Assembly: GCF_030733745.1 (NCBI RefSeq)
Contig: NZ_JASHIK010000012.1
Span: 97,904 to 161,903 of the forward strand
Reading direction: 5' to 3'
Length of the DNA stretch: 64,000 bases
Origin: Stappia sp. MMSF_3263
Lineage (GTDB): Bacteria > Pseudomonadota > Alphaproteobacteria > Rhizobiales > Stappiaceae
Shown: positions 50,955 to 61,175 of the stretch, one piece after another
Numbering within the stretch: the stretch's first letter is position 1
Layout of the letters: each line of letters starts with the position of its first letter
The notes under the pieces: generated by a model
The model's database searches: none
Seen by the model: only the letters and a program-made list of their open reading frames with translations
Told to the model about the DNA's origin: nothing
Translations under genes and position numbers: made by a program

Positions 50955-51809
50955 TCAGCTCCTTGTGGTCAGGTAGTTGGCGCGGCCTTCGCGCATTCGG
51001 TCCCCGAGGGCATCGCCCAGCAGGTTGATGAGGATGACGAAGGCCATGATGGTGAGCCCGGGAACGAGAACGAGGCGCGGATATTCGCGCAGGTGACTGC
51101 GCGCCTCGGCGACCATCCGCCCCCATTCGGCCGCGCCCGGCTCGACGCCGAGGCCGAGAAAGCTCAGGCCGGCGAAGGCCAGGATCACCCAGGACAGCGA
51201 ATAGCTGCCCATGGCGAGCAGCGGCGCGACGACATTGGGCAGCAGGTGGCGGCGGATGATGGTTGTCCTGGGCACGCCGAGCGCCTCGGCGGCCATCACA
51301 TAGGCCTTCGAGCGCTCGACCATGATGACGTTGCGCACCAGCCTCGCGTAGTCGGTCCAGTGGACACAGGCGAGCGCCAGCACGACCGCCTTGAGGCCAA
51401 GCCCCAGAACACCGGCAATGACCATGGCAAGCGCCAGCGCCGGAATGACCGAGACGCCTTCGGTAAGGCGCATCAGCGCCCGGTCGCACAGGCCGCCGAA
51501 GTAACCGCTGAGCGCGCCGATGAGCGTGCCGAGACCGGCGGCGGCAAGGACGACGGCAAGGGCCGCGCCGGTCGTCAGCTGCGCGCCGTGGAGAAGGCGG
51601 GAGAGCAGGCAGCGGCCCATCGCGTCGGTGCCGAGCGGGTGGGTGAGGCTTGGCTCGGCCAGCCGGTTGAGGATGTTGGCCTGATACGGATCGTGCGGTG
51701 CAAGCCAGGGGCCGGCCAGGATCAGGAGCAGCACGCAGCCCGCGGCGATCGCCATGCCGCTGCGGTGCCGTTGCAGATACCTGCCCAGCGGAGTTGCGCG
51801 GGCGTCCAT
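50955..51809 (-). CDS. ABC transporter permease, DppC/NikC type
   Basis: 284 residues, six TM segments. N-terminal helix HRSGMAIAAGCVLLLILAGPW, then the family phrase HPLGTDAMGRCLLSRLLHGAQ. The EAA loop is YVMAAEALGVPRTTIIRRHLL. The C-terminus LLGDALGDRMRE lacks the usual DPRL. The ATG directly follows the TAG of the DppB-like gene with no gap, and the stop is 1 nt from the binding-protein start. Tight co-translation in the order permease, permease, binding protein. No ATPase gene is in this operon. Confidence 0.92.
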   Translation of the reverse strand: MDARATPLGRYLQRHRSGMAIAAGCVLLLILAGPWLAPHDPYQANILNRLAEPSLTHPLGTDAMGRCLLSRLLHGAQLTTGAALAVVLAAAGLGTLIGALSGYFGGLCDRALMRLTEGVSVIPALALAMVIAGVLGLGLKAVVLALACVHWTDYARLVRNVIMVERSKAYVMAAEALGVPRTTIIRRHLLPNVVAPLLAMGSYSLSWVILAFAGLSFLGLGVEPGAAEWGRMVAEARSHLREYPRLVLVPGLTIMAFVILINLLGDALGDRMREGRANYLTTRS

Positions 51810-52748
51810 CTAGACGACCCCGCGGGTGCGCGGATCGTAGAGCGCGATGATGTAGTCGACGGCGAGATTGACCAGCACATAGCCGCTGGCGACGACGAGA
51901 AACGTCGCCTGGATCAGCGGATAGTCGCGCGCCAGCAGCGCCTCCACCATCAGCCGGCCGATGCCCGGCCAGCCAAACAGCGTCTCGACGATGATCATGC
52001 CGTCGAAGATGCGGGCGAATTGCAGGCCGGTCAGGGTCAGCACCGCCGGGAAGACGTTCGGCGCGGCATGGCTGAGAAGCACGCGCGCACCCGAAAGCCC
52101 CTTGGCGCGCGCGGTGCGCACATAGGGTTGCGACAGTTCTTCCAGCAGGCAGCCGCGCACATAGCGGGCGAGCACGCCGGTGATCGAGGTGGCGATCACG
52201 AGCGCCGGAAGCACCATGTGGGCGGGTGTGCCGTAGCCGCCGCTCGGCAGCCAGCCGAGCACCAGCGAGAAGAGCAGGGCGAGCAGCAGCGCATACCAGA
52301 AATTCGGGATCGACATGCCTATGACGGCAAGGCCGGCAAGCGCCCGGTCGAGCCAACCGCCGGGAAAGGCCGCGCAGAGCGCCCCGACCGGCAGGGCTAG
52401 CGCGAGGCCGAGGAGAAGGGCCGTCATCGCCAGTTGCGCCGAGGCGCCGAGGCGCAGGGCGATGTCGTCGACAACCGGTTCGCCGGTGACGAAGGAAGTG
52501 CCGAGATCTCCGGAGAGCACGCCGCCGAGCCAGGCGAGATATTGCATCGGCAAAGGCCGGTCGAAGCCGTTCTCGGCGGAAAACCGCGCGACGGTCTCCG
52601 GGTCGGGCAGGGTTCCGTCCATCTGCGACATCAGCAGCACTTCGGCAAAGTCGCCGGGCAGCAGCCGCAGCAACGCGAAGCCGGCGAGGGAAATCACCAG
52701 GAGCAGGAAGCAGGCCGAGAGGAGTCGCAGGGAGAGTTGTCGAGCCAT
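51810..52748 (-). CDS. ABC transporter permease, DppB/NikB type
   Basis: 312 residues. N-terminal TM helix SACFLLLVISLAGFALLRLLPGD with the DppB motif, six TM segments, EAA-like loop QPYVRTARAKGLSGARVLL. The C-terminus ALYDPRTRGV is typical of the family. First gene of the leftward operon. Its stop (TAG at 51810-51812) abuts the next ATG. The 242 bp upstream of 52748 hold its promoter and, further up, a terminator for the LysR gene. Confidence 0.92.
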   Translation of the reverse strand: MARQLSLRLLSACFLLLVISLAGFALLRLLPGDFAEVLLMSQMDGTLPDPETVARFSAENGFDRPLPMQYLAWLGGVLSGDLGTSFVTGEPVVDDIALRLGASAQLAMTALLLGLALALPVGALCAAFPGGWLDRALAGLAVIGMSIPNFWYALLLALLFSLVLGWLPSGGYGTPAHMVLPALVIATSITGVLARYVRGCLLEELSQPYVRTARAKGLSGARVLLSHAAPNVFPAVLTLTGLQFARIFDGMIIVETLFGWPGIGRLMVEALLARDYPLIQATFLVVASGYVLVNLAVDYIIALYDPRTRGVV

Positions 52749-52860
52749 GACCGGATGCGCGGGTGCCAGCGCCCGTCGCAGGCGCCTTCAAAACATGAGT
52801 GTAGAAATCATGATTTAAGGCGGGCGTCCATGCGATGGCCGAAGAAAGATGAGTTTTTGC

Positions 52861-52893
52861 TTCAATAAAACCCGCAGTGGCCACCACGGGTTT
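52861..52893 (-). terminator. Terminator of the LysR gene upstream of the ABC operon
   Basis: AAACCCG (52868-52874) pairs with CGGGTTT (52887-52893). The loop contains the self-complementary GTGGCCAC. On the minus strand the stem is followed by TTTTATTGAAG. It lies about 100 nt past the LysR stop and separates it from the leftward ABC operon. Confidence 0.65.
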
Positions 52894-52990
52894 CAGGGTT
52901 GGAGGGATCGTCTACCCAGGGGTGAGAGCTGCAATGCGGCGGCGGCATCGCCCGTCTGCGCCGGCATCCGTTCGAGCCCGCTTCGAGGCG

Positions 52991-53869
52991 TCAGGAACTG
53001 GCCACCAGCCAGTCCGCGAAAAGGCGTGCCTTCGACGAGGCGCGGGGAAGGATCTTCAGGGAAAAGGCCACGGGCGAGGGGATGCTCTCCGGCACGAGCG
53101 TCACGAGCCGGCCTTCCTCCATCAGCTTGCCCACCAGCCCGTCCCAGCCGAGTACGGCGCCGACATCCTCCTGCGCGGCCTGGAGCGCGATCATGTAATT
53201 GTTCACATGAAGCCTGCGCCGCTTGGGGGCCGGCATGTCGAGGGCGGCGAACCAGTCATCCCACGAGGTCCAGCCGGTCTCCTTGCCGCTTGAATGGATG
53301 AGGGGGGCCTTGTGCAGGTCCTCGAGACCGGAGATGCCGTATTCCTCGGCGAAACACGGCGTGCCGAGCGCGACGATCCGGTCCTGGAAGAGCTCGCGAT
53401 ATTCGACGCCGCTTTCATGCGCGCTGCCGTAATGGATGGCGAGGTCGCATCTGGCCGTCATGCCGGGAACGTCGCTGATGATCTGCGACACCGTGATGGC
53501 CGGATGGATCTTCCAGAATGCGGTGATCTTGGGTGTCAGCCAGAGTGCGCTGAAGGCCGTGGTCGTCCCGATCGTGACATCGACGGTTTCCGGACGGTCG
53601 CGAATCTGGGTGACGGCGTCGGAGATCGTCTCGAAGCCGCGCTGGATCGCGAGGAACAGGAAAGCGCCTTTTTCCGTCAGTTCCACACCTCGGTGATGAC
53701 GCAGGAACAGGCTGCAGCCCAGATCCGTTTCCAGCGCCTTGATCTGGTGGCTTATGGCCGCCGGCGTGACGTTCATCTCCCGCGCGGCGTTCTTGAAGCT
53801 CGTGTTGCGGGCGGCGGCCTCGAAGCAGATGAGAGCGGTCATCGAGGAGAAATCGTAAGGGTGCGACAT
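52991..53869 (-). CDS. LysR-family regulator (GcvA type) divergent from the Rieske oxygenase gene
   Basis: 292 residues. HTH region MTALICFEAAARNTSFKNAA, then REMNVTPAAISHQIKALETD. An effector domain starts at about residue 92 (TVDVTIGTTTAFSALWLTPK). It ends LFADWLVASS at normal length. GcvA-type regulators often control glycine or betaine use. It diverges from the Rieske oxygenase gene, and a near-perfect palindrome lies between them, so it most likely regulates that operon and itself. Confidence 0.92.
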   Translation of the reverse strand: MSHPYDFSSMTALICFEAAARNTSFKNAAREMNVTPAAISHQIKALETDLGCSLFLRHHRGVELTEKGAFLFLAIQRGFETISDAVTQIRDRPETVDVTIGTTTAFSALWLTPKITAFWKIHPAITVSQIISDVPGMTARCDLAIHYGSAHESGVEYRELFQDRIVALGTPCFAEEYGISGLEDLHKAPLIHSSGKETGWTSWDDWFAALDMPAPKRRRLHVNNYMIALQAAQEDVGAVLGWDGLVGKLMEEGRLVTLVPESIPSPVAFSLKILPRASSKARLFADWLVASS

Positions 53870-53914
53870 GGGGCTTCGCCTGCGTCCGCGCTGCGGGCTT
53901 TTTCAAGGAGATAC

Positions 53915-53933
53915 GGATTATTTCAAGTAATCC
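53915..53933. promoter_or_regulatory. Probable LysR operator, near-perfect 19-bp palindrome
   Basis: GGATTA (53915-53920) and TAATCC (53928-53933) are perfect inverted arms. The inner TTTCAAG pairs too except for the outermost T/G, so only one pair in 19 bp is mismatched. It contains the T-N11-A spacing of LysR sites and lies 46 bp before the LysR start and about 90 bp before the oxygenase gene. Confidence 0.65.
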
Positions 53934-54004
53934 ATGATGAAGTTTATTGATATTGTCAAAGCCGGATTTCGGGCGAATTAATTTATCTCAGTTGAACACA
54001 GTGA

Positions 54005-55258
<1,254 letters not shown>

Positions 55259-55262
55259 ACCG

Positions 55263-56324
55263 ATGGCCCGCCCCGCACAGCTCGCGTTCTGGACGGATGC
55301 CGAGCCGCTCGAATGCGTCTCGCGCACGCCGGAAGCGCCCAACGTGGTGACGTTCAGCTTCCGCAGCCCGACGGGCGCGCTGTTCAATCACGATCCGGGA
55401 CAGTTCATCACGCTGGAACTGCCGGTTCCCGGCGGTCCGCTTTACCGCACCTACACGGTGTCGTCCTCGCCCTCGCGGCCGATGGCCCTGACGGTGACCG
55501 TCAAGGCGCAGCCGAATTCCATCGGCACGCGCTGGATGATCGAGAACCTGCAAAAGGGAATGCGCCTCAAGGCGATAGGCCCCTTGGGCAAATTCACCAT
55601 CGCCGAATATCCGGCCGAGAAATACCTGTTCATCTCCGCCGGCTCCGGCATCACGCCGATGGTGGCGATGACCACCTGGCTCTACGATTCGGGACGCGAA
55701 CCGGACGTCGTCTTCATCAATTGCGCCCGCCGGCCCTCGGAGATCATCCTGCGCGAGCGGGTCGAACTGATGGCGTCGCGCATCGCCGGCATCGACGTGA
55801 AATGGGTTGTCGACGAACCCGACCTGTTCCGCCCCTGGGTCGGCTACAGGGGGGCATTCAACCAGATCATGCTCGGCCTGATGGCGCAGGATTACCTGGA
55901 GCGGGAGGTGTTCTGCTGCGGTCCTGAACCGTTCATGCTGGCGGTGCGCGAAGCGCTTGCCGCGCTCGGTTACGACATGAACCGCTACCACCAGGAGAGC
56001 TTCTCCGGCGAACTGGAAAGCGCCGAAGAGGTTCCCGAGGATGTGTTGCCCGACGAGCAGAACCAGGCGGAGATCGCGTTCTCGATCTCTGGCGTGACCG
56101 CCCGCTGCAGCGAGGCCGACACCATCCTTGCGGCCGCGAAGGGGGAGGGGCTCGTCATACCGTCCGGTTGCTCGATGGGAATTTGCGGCACCTGCAAGGT
56201 GCTCAAGACCGAAGGCCAGGTGCACATGGTGCACAATGGCGGCATCACCGAGGAAGATATCGAGGACGGCTACATCCTTGCCTGCTGCTCGCGGCCGATG
56301 GGCCGGGTCGCGATCGACGCCTAG
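55263..56324 (+). CDS. Flavodoxin/ferredoxin-type reductase of the betaine oxygenase, GbcB-like
   Basis: 353 residues. FAD-binding RTYTVSSSPSRP, NAD-binding FISAGSGITPMVAM, and CCGPEPFMLAVREAL. The C-terminal plant-type [2Fe-2S] domain has Cys in SGCSMGICGTCKV and the last Cys in ILACCSRPMG. It carries electrons from NAD(P)H to the Rieske oxygenase. It starts 4 nt after the oxygenase stop, so the two are one unit. Faces the TRAP permease gene tail-to-tail with a shared terminator between. Confidence 0.92.
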   Translation: MARPAQLAFWTDAEPLECVSRTPEAPNVVTFSFRSPTGALFNHDPGQFITLELPVPGGPLYRTYTVSSSPSRPMALTVTVKAQPNSIGTRWMIENLQKGMRLKAIGPLGKFTIAEYPAEKYLFISAGSGITPMVAMTTWLYDSGREPDVVFINCARRPSEIILRERVELMASRIAGIDVKWVVDEPDLFRPWVGYRGAFNQIMLGLMAQDYLEREVFCCGPEPFMLAVREALAALGYDMNRYHQESFSGELESAEEVPEDVLPDEQNQAEIAFSISGVTARCSEADTILAAAKGEGLVIPSGCSMGICGTCKVLKTEGQVHMVHNGGITEEDIEDGYILACCSRPMGRVAIDA

Positions 56325-56337
56325 AGCCTTTGCAAGA

Positions 56338-56367
56338 GCGCCTGCGGGTGCGCTTTCCCGCAGGTGC
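56338..56367. terminator. Bidirectional terminator between convergent reductase and TRAP genes
   Basis: CCTGCGGG (56341-56348) pairs with CCCGCAGG (56357-56364). The stem extends by three more pairs outward including one G-T, loop 8 nt. It lies in the 60-bp gap between the two stop codons. Confidence 0.6.
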
Positions 56368-56384
56368 AAGGGGGTGCGGCCCTG

Positions 56385-58418
56385 TCAGGCGGCGGCGGCC
56401 CGCGCCCGCCTTTCCTTCACCTGGAGCAGGACAACCGGTGCGAGAAGGGCGAGCCCCGCCGCCATTGTCGCCAGTCCCGGGGCGATGAACAGGAAGGCAA
56501 CGGCGCCGGTCCACCAGCGCTCCCATTTGCCCATCGGGGCCAGGAGATAGCCTGAAAAGGCGACGCCGAGACAGCCGATGCCGAGCATCGCCCCTGTCAG
56601 CGTCACGGCGAAGGCCGACCAGCTGAAGTCCGCCGCCACCAGCAGGAGCGAGGGCGAATAGACGAAGACGAAGGGCACCAGCGCCTTGGCGATACCGAGG
56701 CGAAAGGCGGTGTTTCCGGTCTGGAACGGGTTGGAGCCGGCAATGCCGGCCGCGGCATACGCGGCGAGCGCGACCGGTGGCGTGATGTCCGCAAGGACGC
56801 CGTAGTAGAACACGAAGAAATGCGCCACCAGCGGTTCCACCTGCTGCACCGCCAGCGCCGGCGCGGCGACCGCGACCAGGATGATGTAGGTCGCGGTGGT
56901 GGGGATGCCTGCACCCATGATGATGCAGGAGATGGCGATCATGATCAGCGAGACGAACAGGGTCCACTGGGCGACGGTGAAGGCCGACAGGGGCCAGAGG
57001 CCGCCGAAGACCGTGCCGATGTCGCTGGCGGCCTGGACGATCATGTAGCCGAGACGGAAGCCGACACCGGTCAGCGTCACCACGCCGACGACGATGCCGA
57101 CGGTCGCCGCCGCCGCACCGACGGCGAGCGTGTTCTTGGCGCCCGAGGCGAGCGCGTTCCACAGGTCGAGTGGCGTGAGGCGGTTGACCGGGTTGAGCAC
57201 GCCGACGACGACGCAGGCTATGATCCCGTAGACAGCCGCATAGTCCGGGGTCCGGCCGGAAAGGATCAGGTAGACGAGGATCACCAGAGGGATGATCGAC
57301 AGCCAGTGCTGCTTGACGACGACGCCGAGCTTCGGCAGCTCCGCCGCGCTGAGGCCGCGCAGGCCGAGGCGCTTGGCCTCCAGATGCACCATCGTCAGGA
57401 TGCCGAAATAGTGCAGGAGCGCGGGAAACAGCGCCGCCGCCAGCACGTCGCGCAAGGGGATCTGCAGGTATTCCACCATGATGAAAGCGGCTGCGCCAAG
57501 GATCGGCGGCGTGATCTGGCCGCCCGTGGAGGCGGTCGCCTCGACAGCCGCGGCGAAGCGCGGCGGATAGCCGACACGCATCATCGCCGGGATGGTCAGG
57601 GCGCCGGTCGTCACCGTGTTGGCGATCGAGGAGCCGGAAATCGTGCCCATGAAGGCGGAGGAAAAGACCGCCACCTTGGCCGGGCCGCCGGAATAGCGGC
57701 CGGCGACGACCATGGCGATGTCGATGAACAGCTGCCCCAGGCCGATGCGGGTGGCCAGCACGCCGAAAACGATGAACAGGAACACGTATTTGGCCATCAC
57801 GCCGATGGCGATGCCGTAGATGCCCTGGTTGGTCATGTAGAGATGGTTGACGAGGCCGAGCCAGGACGTTCCGCCATGCTTCAGAGGGCCCGGCATCCAG
57901 GGGCCGAACAGGGCGAAGCCCATGAACAGCAGCGCGATGATCGGCAGGGTGATGCCGACGGAGCGCCGGGTCGCCTCGAGCGTCAGCAGGATCAGGGCCG
58001 ATCCGAAGAAGATGTCGACGGGAGCCGGATTTCCGACGCGGATCGCCAGCGTCTGAGGCGATTGAAGCGGCAGGTACATGGCCGCACCGACCGCGAGCAT
58101 GGCCAGAAGCATGTCGAGATAGGGAATGCCCTCGACGCGATACCAGCGGTTGGGCAGGAGCTCGCTTTGCGAGGACTTGCGCCAGGAAAACAGCAGGAAG
58201 ACGAGCCCCAGGACGAAGGAAAGATGGATCGCCCGATGCATCAGTTCCGGGATCAGGGCGAAGCCCGATGCATAGAAATGATAGATCGACATGATCGCCA
58301 GCAGGCCCGTTATCAGCGGCCCGATGCGCGGTCCGACCGGACGGAAGGCCGTTTCCGGATCGAACTTGCGTTCGATCTCGGCAAGCTCTGCGGCGGAAAG
58401 GGTGGGGGCGGAGACCAT
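56385..58418 (-). CDS. TRAP transporter fused permease (DctQM fusion, TAXI type)
   Basis: 677 residues, polytopic. A cytosolic N-terminus is followed by the small-subunit part (about residues 30-190) and the large DctM part with the signature GTISGSSIANTVTTGALTIP, then GGQITPPILGAAAFIM and GAGIPTTATYIILVAVAAPA. It transports the solute captured by the binding protein encoded upstream (58487). The neighbourhood points to a betaine such as stachydrine or a breakdown product. Betaine import through TRAP systems would be unusual. A stem-loop precedes it. The C-terminus ends in a charged Ala-rich tail (KERRARAAAA). Confidence 0.92.
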   Translation of the reverse strand: MVSAPTLSAAELAEIERKFDPETAFRPVGPRIGPLITGLLAIMSIYHFYASGFALIPELMHRAIHLSFVLGLVFLLFSWRKSSQSELLPNRWYRVEGIPYLDMLLAMLAVGAAMYLPLQSPQTLAIRVGNPAPVDIFFGSALILLTLEATRRSVGITLPIIALLFMGFALFGPWMPGPLKHGGTSWLGLVNHLYMTNQGIYGIAIGVMAKYVFLFIVFGVLATRIGLGQLFIDIAMVVAGRYSGGPAKVAVFSSAFMGTISGSSIANTVTTGALTIPAMMRVGYPPRFAAAVEATASTGGQITPPILGAAAFIMVEYLQIPLRDVLAAALFPALLHYFGILTMVHLEAKRLGLRGLSAAELPKLGVVVKQHWLSIIPLVILVYLILSGRTPDYAAVYGIIACVVVGVLNPVNRLTPLDLWNALASGAKNTLAVGAAAATVGIVVGVVTLTGVGFRLGYMIVQAASDIGTVFGGLWPLSAFTVAQWTLFVSLIMIAISCIIMGAGIPTTATYIILVAVAAPALAVQQVEPLVAHFFVFYYGVLADITPPVALAAYAAAGIAGSNPFQTGNTAFRLGIAKALVPFVFVYSPSLLLVAADFSWSAFAVTLTGAMLGIGCLGVAFSGYLLAPMGKWERWWTGAVAFLFIAPGLATMAAGLALLAPVVLLQVKERRARAAAA

Positions 58419-58439
58419 GGTCGATCCTTCTCAAGGAAA

Positions 58440-58468
58440 ACCCCGGAAACGCGGCGCGCTTCCGGGGT
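58440..58468 (-). terminator. Intercistronic stem-loop between TAXI binding protein and permease
   Basis: ACCCCGGAA (58440-58448) and TTCCGGGGT (58460-58468) form a perfect 9-bp stem with an 11-nt loop, in the 68-bp gap. It has the same position relative to the genes as the stem-loop at 5562-5585 in the other TAXI system. Confidence 0.5.
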
Positions 58469-58486
58469 CATCCGGTCTTTGGACGG

Positions 58487-59491
58487 TTACTTCAGCAGGC
58501 CGGCTTCGCGGTAGAACTTCTCGGCACCGGGGTGAAGCGGGATGCCGATGCCGTTCAGGGCCGTCTCCTTGGTGATCGCCTTGCCCTTGGCGTGGCCGGT
58601 GTCCAGCAGCTTGCGGGTGTTGTCGTTCCACAGCGCCTTGGTGATTCCGTAGATCAGCTCCTCGGACTCGTCCGCGCTGGTGATCCACTGCGCGCCGACG
58701 GCGACGGTCGTGGTTGCCGGCACGCCCTCGTAGGCCCCCTCCGGAATGTCGGAGGACGAGAAGAAGCCGTACTTGCCGATGAGCGCGTCGGCGCCTTCGC
58801 CCTTGATCGGGACGAGTTTGATCTTGACGGCGGAAGCCAGCTCAACGATGGCGCCGGTCGGGTAGCCGCCGACAAAGAAGAATGCGTCGATCTGGCCGTT
58901 GCGCAGGGCATCGCCCGCCGCGTCCGGCTTGAGGGCCTCCGCGCTGATGTCGTCGACACCGAGACCGGCCGACTCGAGGATCAGGTTGGCGTCCACATAG
59001 GTGCCCGAGCCCGGCTCGTCGAGCGAGACGCGCTTGCCCTTCAGGTCGGCGACGGAATCGATGCCGCTGTCGGCCAGCGCCACAAGGTGGATATGCTCGG
59101 GAAACAGCGCGGCGATGGCCCGCAGCTTCTCGGCCGGCGCCTGGCCGTCCATCGTGCCGGTGCCGGTAAAGGCCCAGTAAGCGACGTCCGACTGGGCGAA
59201 GCCCGAGTTGCGCAGGCCCGAGGAGATGGCGTTGAGGTTGTCGACGGAGCCACGCGAGGACACGGCCGAGGCGATCAGGCCGGGCACGCCGCAGCTGCCG
59301 CCTTCCTCGCAGGGACGCGAGCCGGGCGGGTTGGAAATCGCGTTGGCGATGACGCCGCCGACCGGATAGTAGGTCGCGGCCGTGCCGCCGGTGCCGATGG
59401 TGAAGAACTGGAGGTCCTGCGCGTTGGCGGCGCCCGCCGTCGCAACCACGGCCGCGAAAGCCGCGGTCTTCAGGAATTTCGAAATGTTCAT
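58487..59491 (-). CDS. TAXI-family TRAP transporter solute-binding protein
   Basis: 334 residues. Signal peptide FLKTAAFAAVVATAGAANA. TAXI phrases: FFTIGTGGTAATYYPVGG, an inserted Cys pair in PPGSRPCEEGGSCGVPG, LNAISSGLRNSGFAQSDVAY, LKGKRVSLDEPGSGTY and NGQIDAFFFVGGYPTG. Periplasmic receptor for the fused permease encoded next. The Cys-containing loop may form a disulfide. First gene of a leftward pair; the GntR gene lies 37 bp upstream on the same strand and may be cotranscribed. Confidence 0.93.
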   Translation of the reverse strand: MNISKFLKTAAFAAVVATAGAANAQDLQFFTIGTGGTAATYYPVGGVIANAISNPPGSRPCEEGGSCGVPGLIASAVSSRGSVDNLNAISSGLRNSGFAQSDVAYWAFTGTGTMDGQAPAEKLRAIAALFPEHIHLVALADSGIDSVADLKGKRVSLDEPGSGTYVDANLILESAGLGVDDISAEALKPDAAGDALRNGQIDAFFFVGGYPTGAIVELASAVKIKLVPIKGEGADALIGKYGFFSSSDIPEGAYEGVPATTTVAVGAQWITSADESEELIYGITKALWNDNTRKLLDTGHAKGKAITKETALNGIGIPLHPGAEKFYREAGLLK

Positions 59492-59528
59492 GCTGTCGTC
59501 CTCTCTTCAGGTTTGCGTCGATATGCCG

Positions 59529-60239
59529 TCATTCGACGTTCTTTGAGCTGCTCATCGAAAGTATGAGTGCGGAGTACTTGTTGGCGCTCTTGGTGATGTG
59601 GTTTCGCAACAGGCTCTGGCCTCTCGCGATGTCACTCTCGAGCGCGGCATCCTTCAGTTCGGCATGCTCCTGCGCACTCGTTTCGACCCATGATCGCCTC
59701 TCGTCTTCCGGGATGGCGAGGGCATGGGCAGTCAAACGGTGGCGTCGTCCAAGCTCGTAATGCTGGGCAACGAGGTCCAGCAGGCGAGGCGAGCCGCAGT
59801 TCTGTGTCAATGCGATGTGAAAGTTGGCGTTGCGTTCGTCCCACTCCAGCGCGAAGCCGACGGGATCGAGTATCAGTTCCTGCTCCACCTCCTGCAAGGC
59901 ATGATGCGCGGCGACGATCGCGGCCCGCCAGTTGCGATCGCTCGCCTTGACCGACCAGGCGAAGGCGAGGCACTCGAGCTCGGCGCGCACCCGTGCGATG
60001 TCGCTTTGTTCCTCGGGGGAGAAGTCCAGGACGAAGAAGCCCTTGCCGTCGGCGGCACCGACAATGCCCTCCCCCACGAGCATCGACAGTGCCTCGCGCA
60101 CGGAAGGATGGGAAATCTTGTGCTCCCGCTTCAGCGCGTCGATGTTCAATCGCGAGCCCGCGGGGATGATGCCGAGCGAGATGTCTCGCCGGATGCGGTC
60201 CGACAGCGCCGTGCTCACCGATTTGCGTTGTTCGCCCAT
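59529..60239 (-). CDS. GntR-family regulator (FadR subfamily)
   Basis: 236 residues from ATG 60239 (GGGGGA about 10 nt upstream). Winged-helix N-terminus: LSDRIRRDISLGIIPAGSRL, then REHKISHPSVREALSMLVGE. The C-terminal FCD all-helical domain carries the metal/ligand Asp/His residues (FHIALTQNCGSPRLLDLV and a late LRNHITKSA). It likely senses a carboxylate-type metabolite and controls the TAXI genes it precedes and the divergent SDR gene. The intergenic 60240-60382 has several ATGAT-like elements, but I could not define one clear dyad. Confidence 0.9.
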   Translation of the reverse strand: MGEQRKSVSTALSDRIRRDISLGIIPAGSRLNIDALKREHKISHPSVREALSMLVGEGIVGAADGKGFFVLDFSPEEQSDIARVRAELECLAFAWSVKASDRNWRAAIVAAHHALQEVEQELILDPVGFALEWDERNANFHIALTQNCGSPRLLDLVAQHYELGRRHRLTAHALAIPEDERRSWVETSAQEHAELKDAALESDIARGQSLLRNHITKSANKYSALILSMSSSKNVE

Positions 60240-60382
60240 CGAGGCTGTTCCCCCCACGATGGATCATCATCTAACATCACGGCCTCCCACCGTCCAACTT
60301 TCTGAAAGTATGATGATGAGAATTTTATGTAAAGATATATAGGATCGTATTATGATTCATGGATTGAGAGTGGACTCCCTCG

Positions 60383-61108
60383 ATGCTCAGATCGGTGATT
60401 TTCGGTGCGGCGGGCGAATTAGGCTCGGCAATCGCCGCTTCGTTGAGAGCGCGCGGCGACAGGATCGCCTTGCTGGACCTGGATGCGATGGCGCCTTGCG
60501 GCCGCGCGGGCGACTGGATGGGGAAGGCGAATCTTTCCTCCGACCGTTCCGTCGCCGAGGCGCTGACGGGAGCCCGCGCGCATCTTGGCGGCATCGATGT
60601 GGTGGTCAATGCGGCCGGCATCGTCTCGCGGTCCCGCATCGAGGATCTTGAGGCGCAGGAATTCGCCCGCGTCCTTGACGTCAACCTTGTCGGCGCGTTC
60701 CGGGTGACCAAGGCGGCAAGCGAGATGATGTCGGCCGGCGGAGCCATCGTTCATCTGTCGTCCTGCCACGGGCAAAGAGGAGGACCTGGCCGCGCCGCCT
60801 ATGCCGCATCCAAGGGCGGGCTCGAGGCCTTCATCCGGGCGGCGGCGACGGAACTCGGGCCGCGGTCGATCACCATCAATGCCGTCGCGCCGGGCCCGAC
60901 CGGACGTGGAATGGGCAACCGGAACCCCGCCCGCGACGTGTTCGTCGCGGCCGCGCCGATGCGCCGGGCGGGTGAGGGCAGGGATGTGGCGGAGGCCGTG
61001 GCCTTCCTGACCGGCCCTTGCGCGCATTACATCACCGGGCATGTGCTGCCGCTCGATGGCGGCGCATCCGCCACCAGCGACCTGTCGATGTTTGCCGTCC
61101 GCTCCTGA
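60383..61108 (+). CDS. Short-chain dehydrogenase/reductase (SDR)
   Basis: 241 residues. A Rossmann N-terminus RSVIFGAAGELGSAIAASL is followed by VVNAAGIVSRSRIEDL, the Ser of HLSSCHGQRGG, and the catalytic Tyr-x3-Lys in AAYAASKGGLEAF. The C-terminus has TGHVLPLDGGASAT. It oxidises or reduces a hydroxyl or carbonyl with NAD(P)H. The usual Gly-rich TGxxxGxG is GAAGELG here, a variant. It diverges from the GntR gene in the betaine-degradation region. Its role might be with hydroxylated betaines; unproven. Confidence 0.9.
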   Translation: MLRSVIFGAAGELGSAIAASLRARGDRIALLDLDAMAPCGRAGDWMGKANLSSDRSVAEALTGARAHLGGIDVVVNAAGIVSRSRIEDLEAQEFARVLDVNLVGAFRVTKAASEMMSAGGAIVHLSSCHGQRGGPGRAAYAASKGGLEAFIRAAATELGPRSITINAVAPGPTGRGMGNRNPARDVFVAAAPMRRAGEGRDVAEAVAFLTGPCAHYITGHVLPLDGGASATSDLSMFAVRS

Positions 61109-61175
61109 CCTTGGCGGAGACGACCGCCCGGCCGGATTTCGGCCGGGTTCAGTGTTCCGGCGCGGTGCGGCGGGA

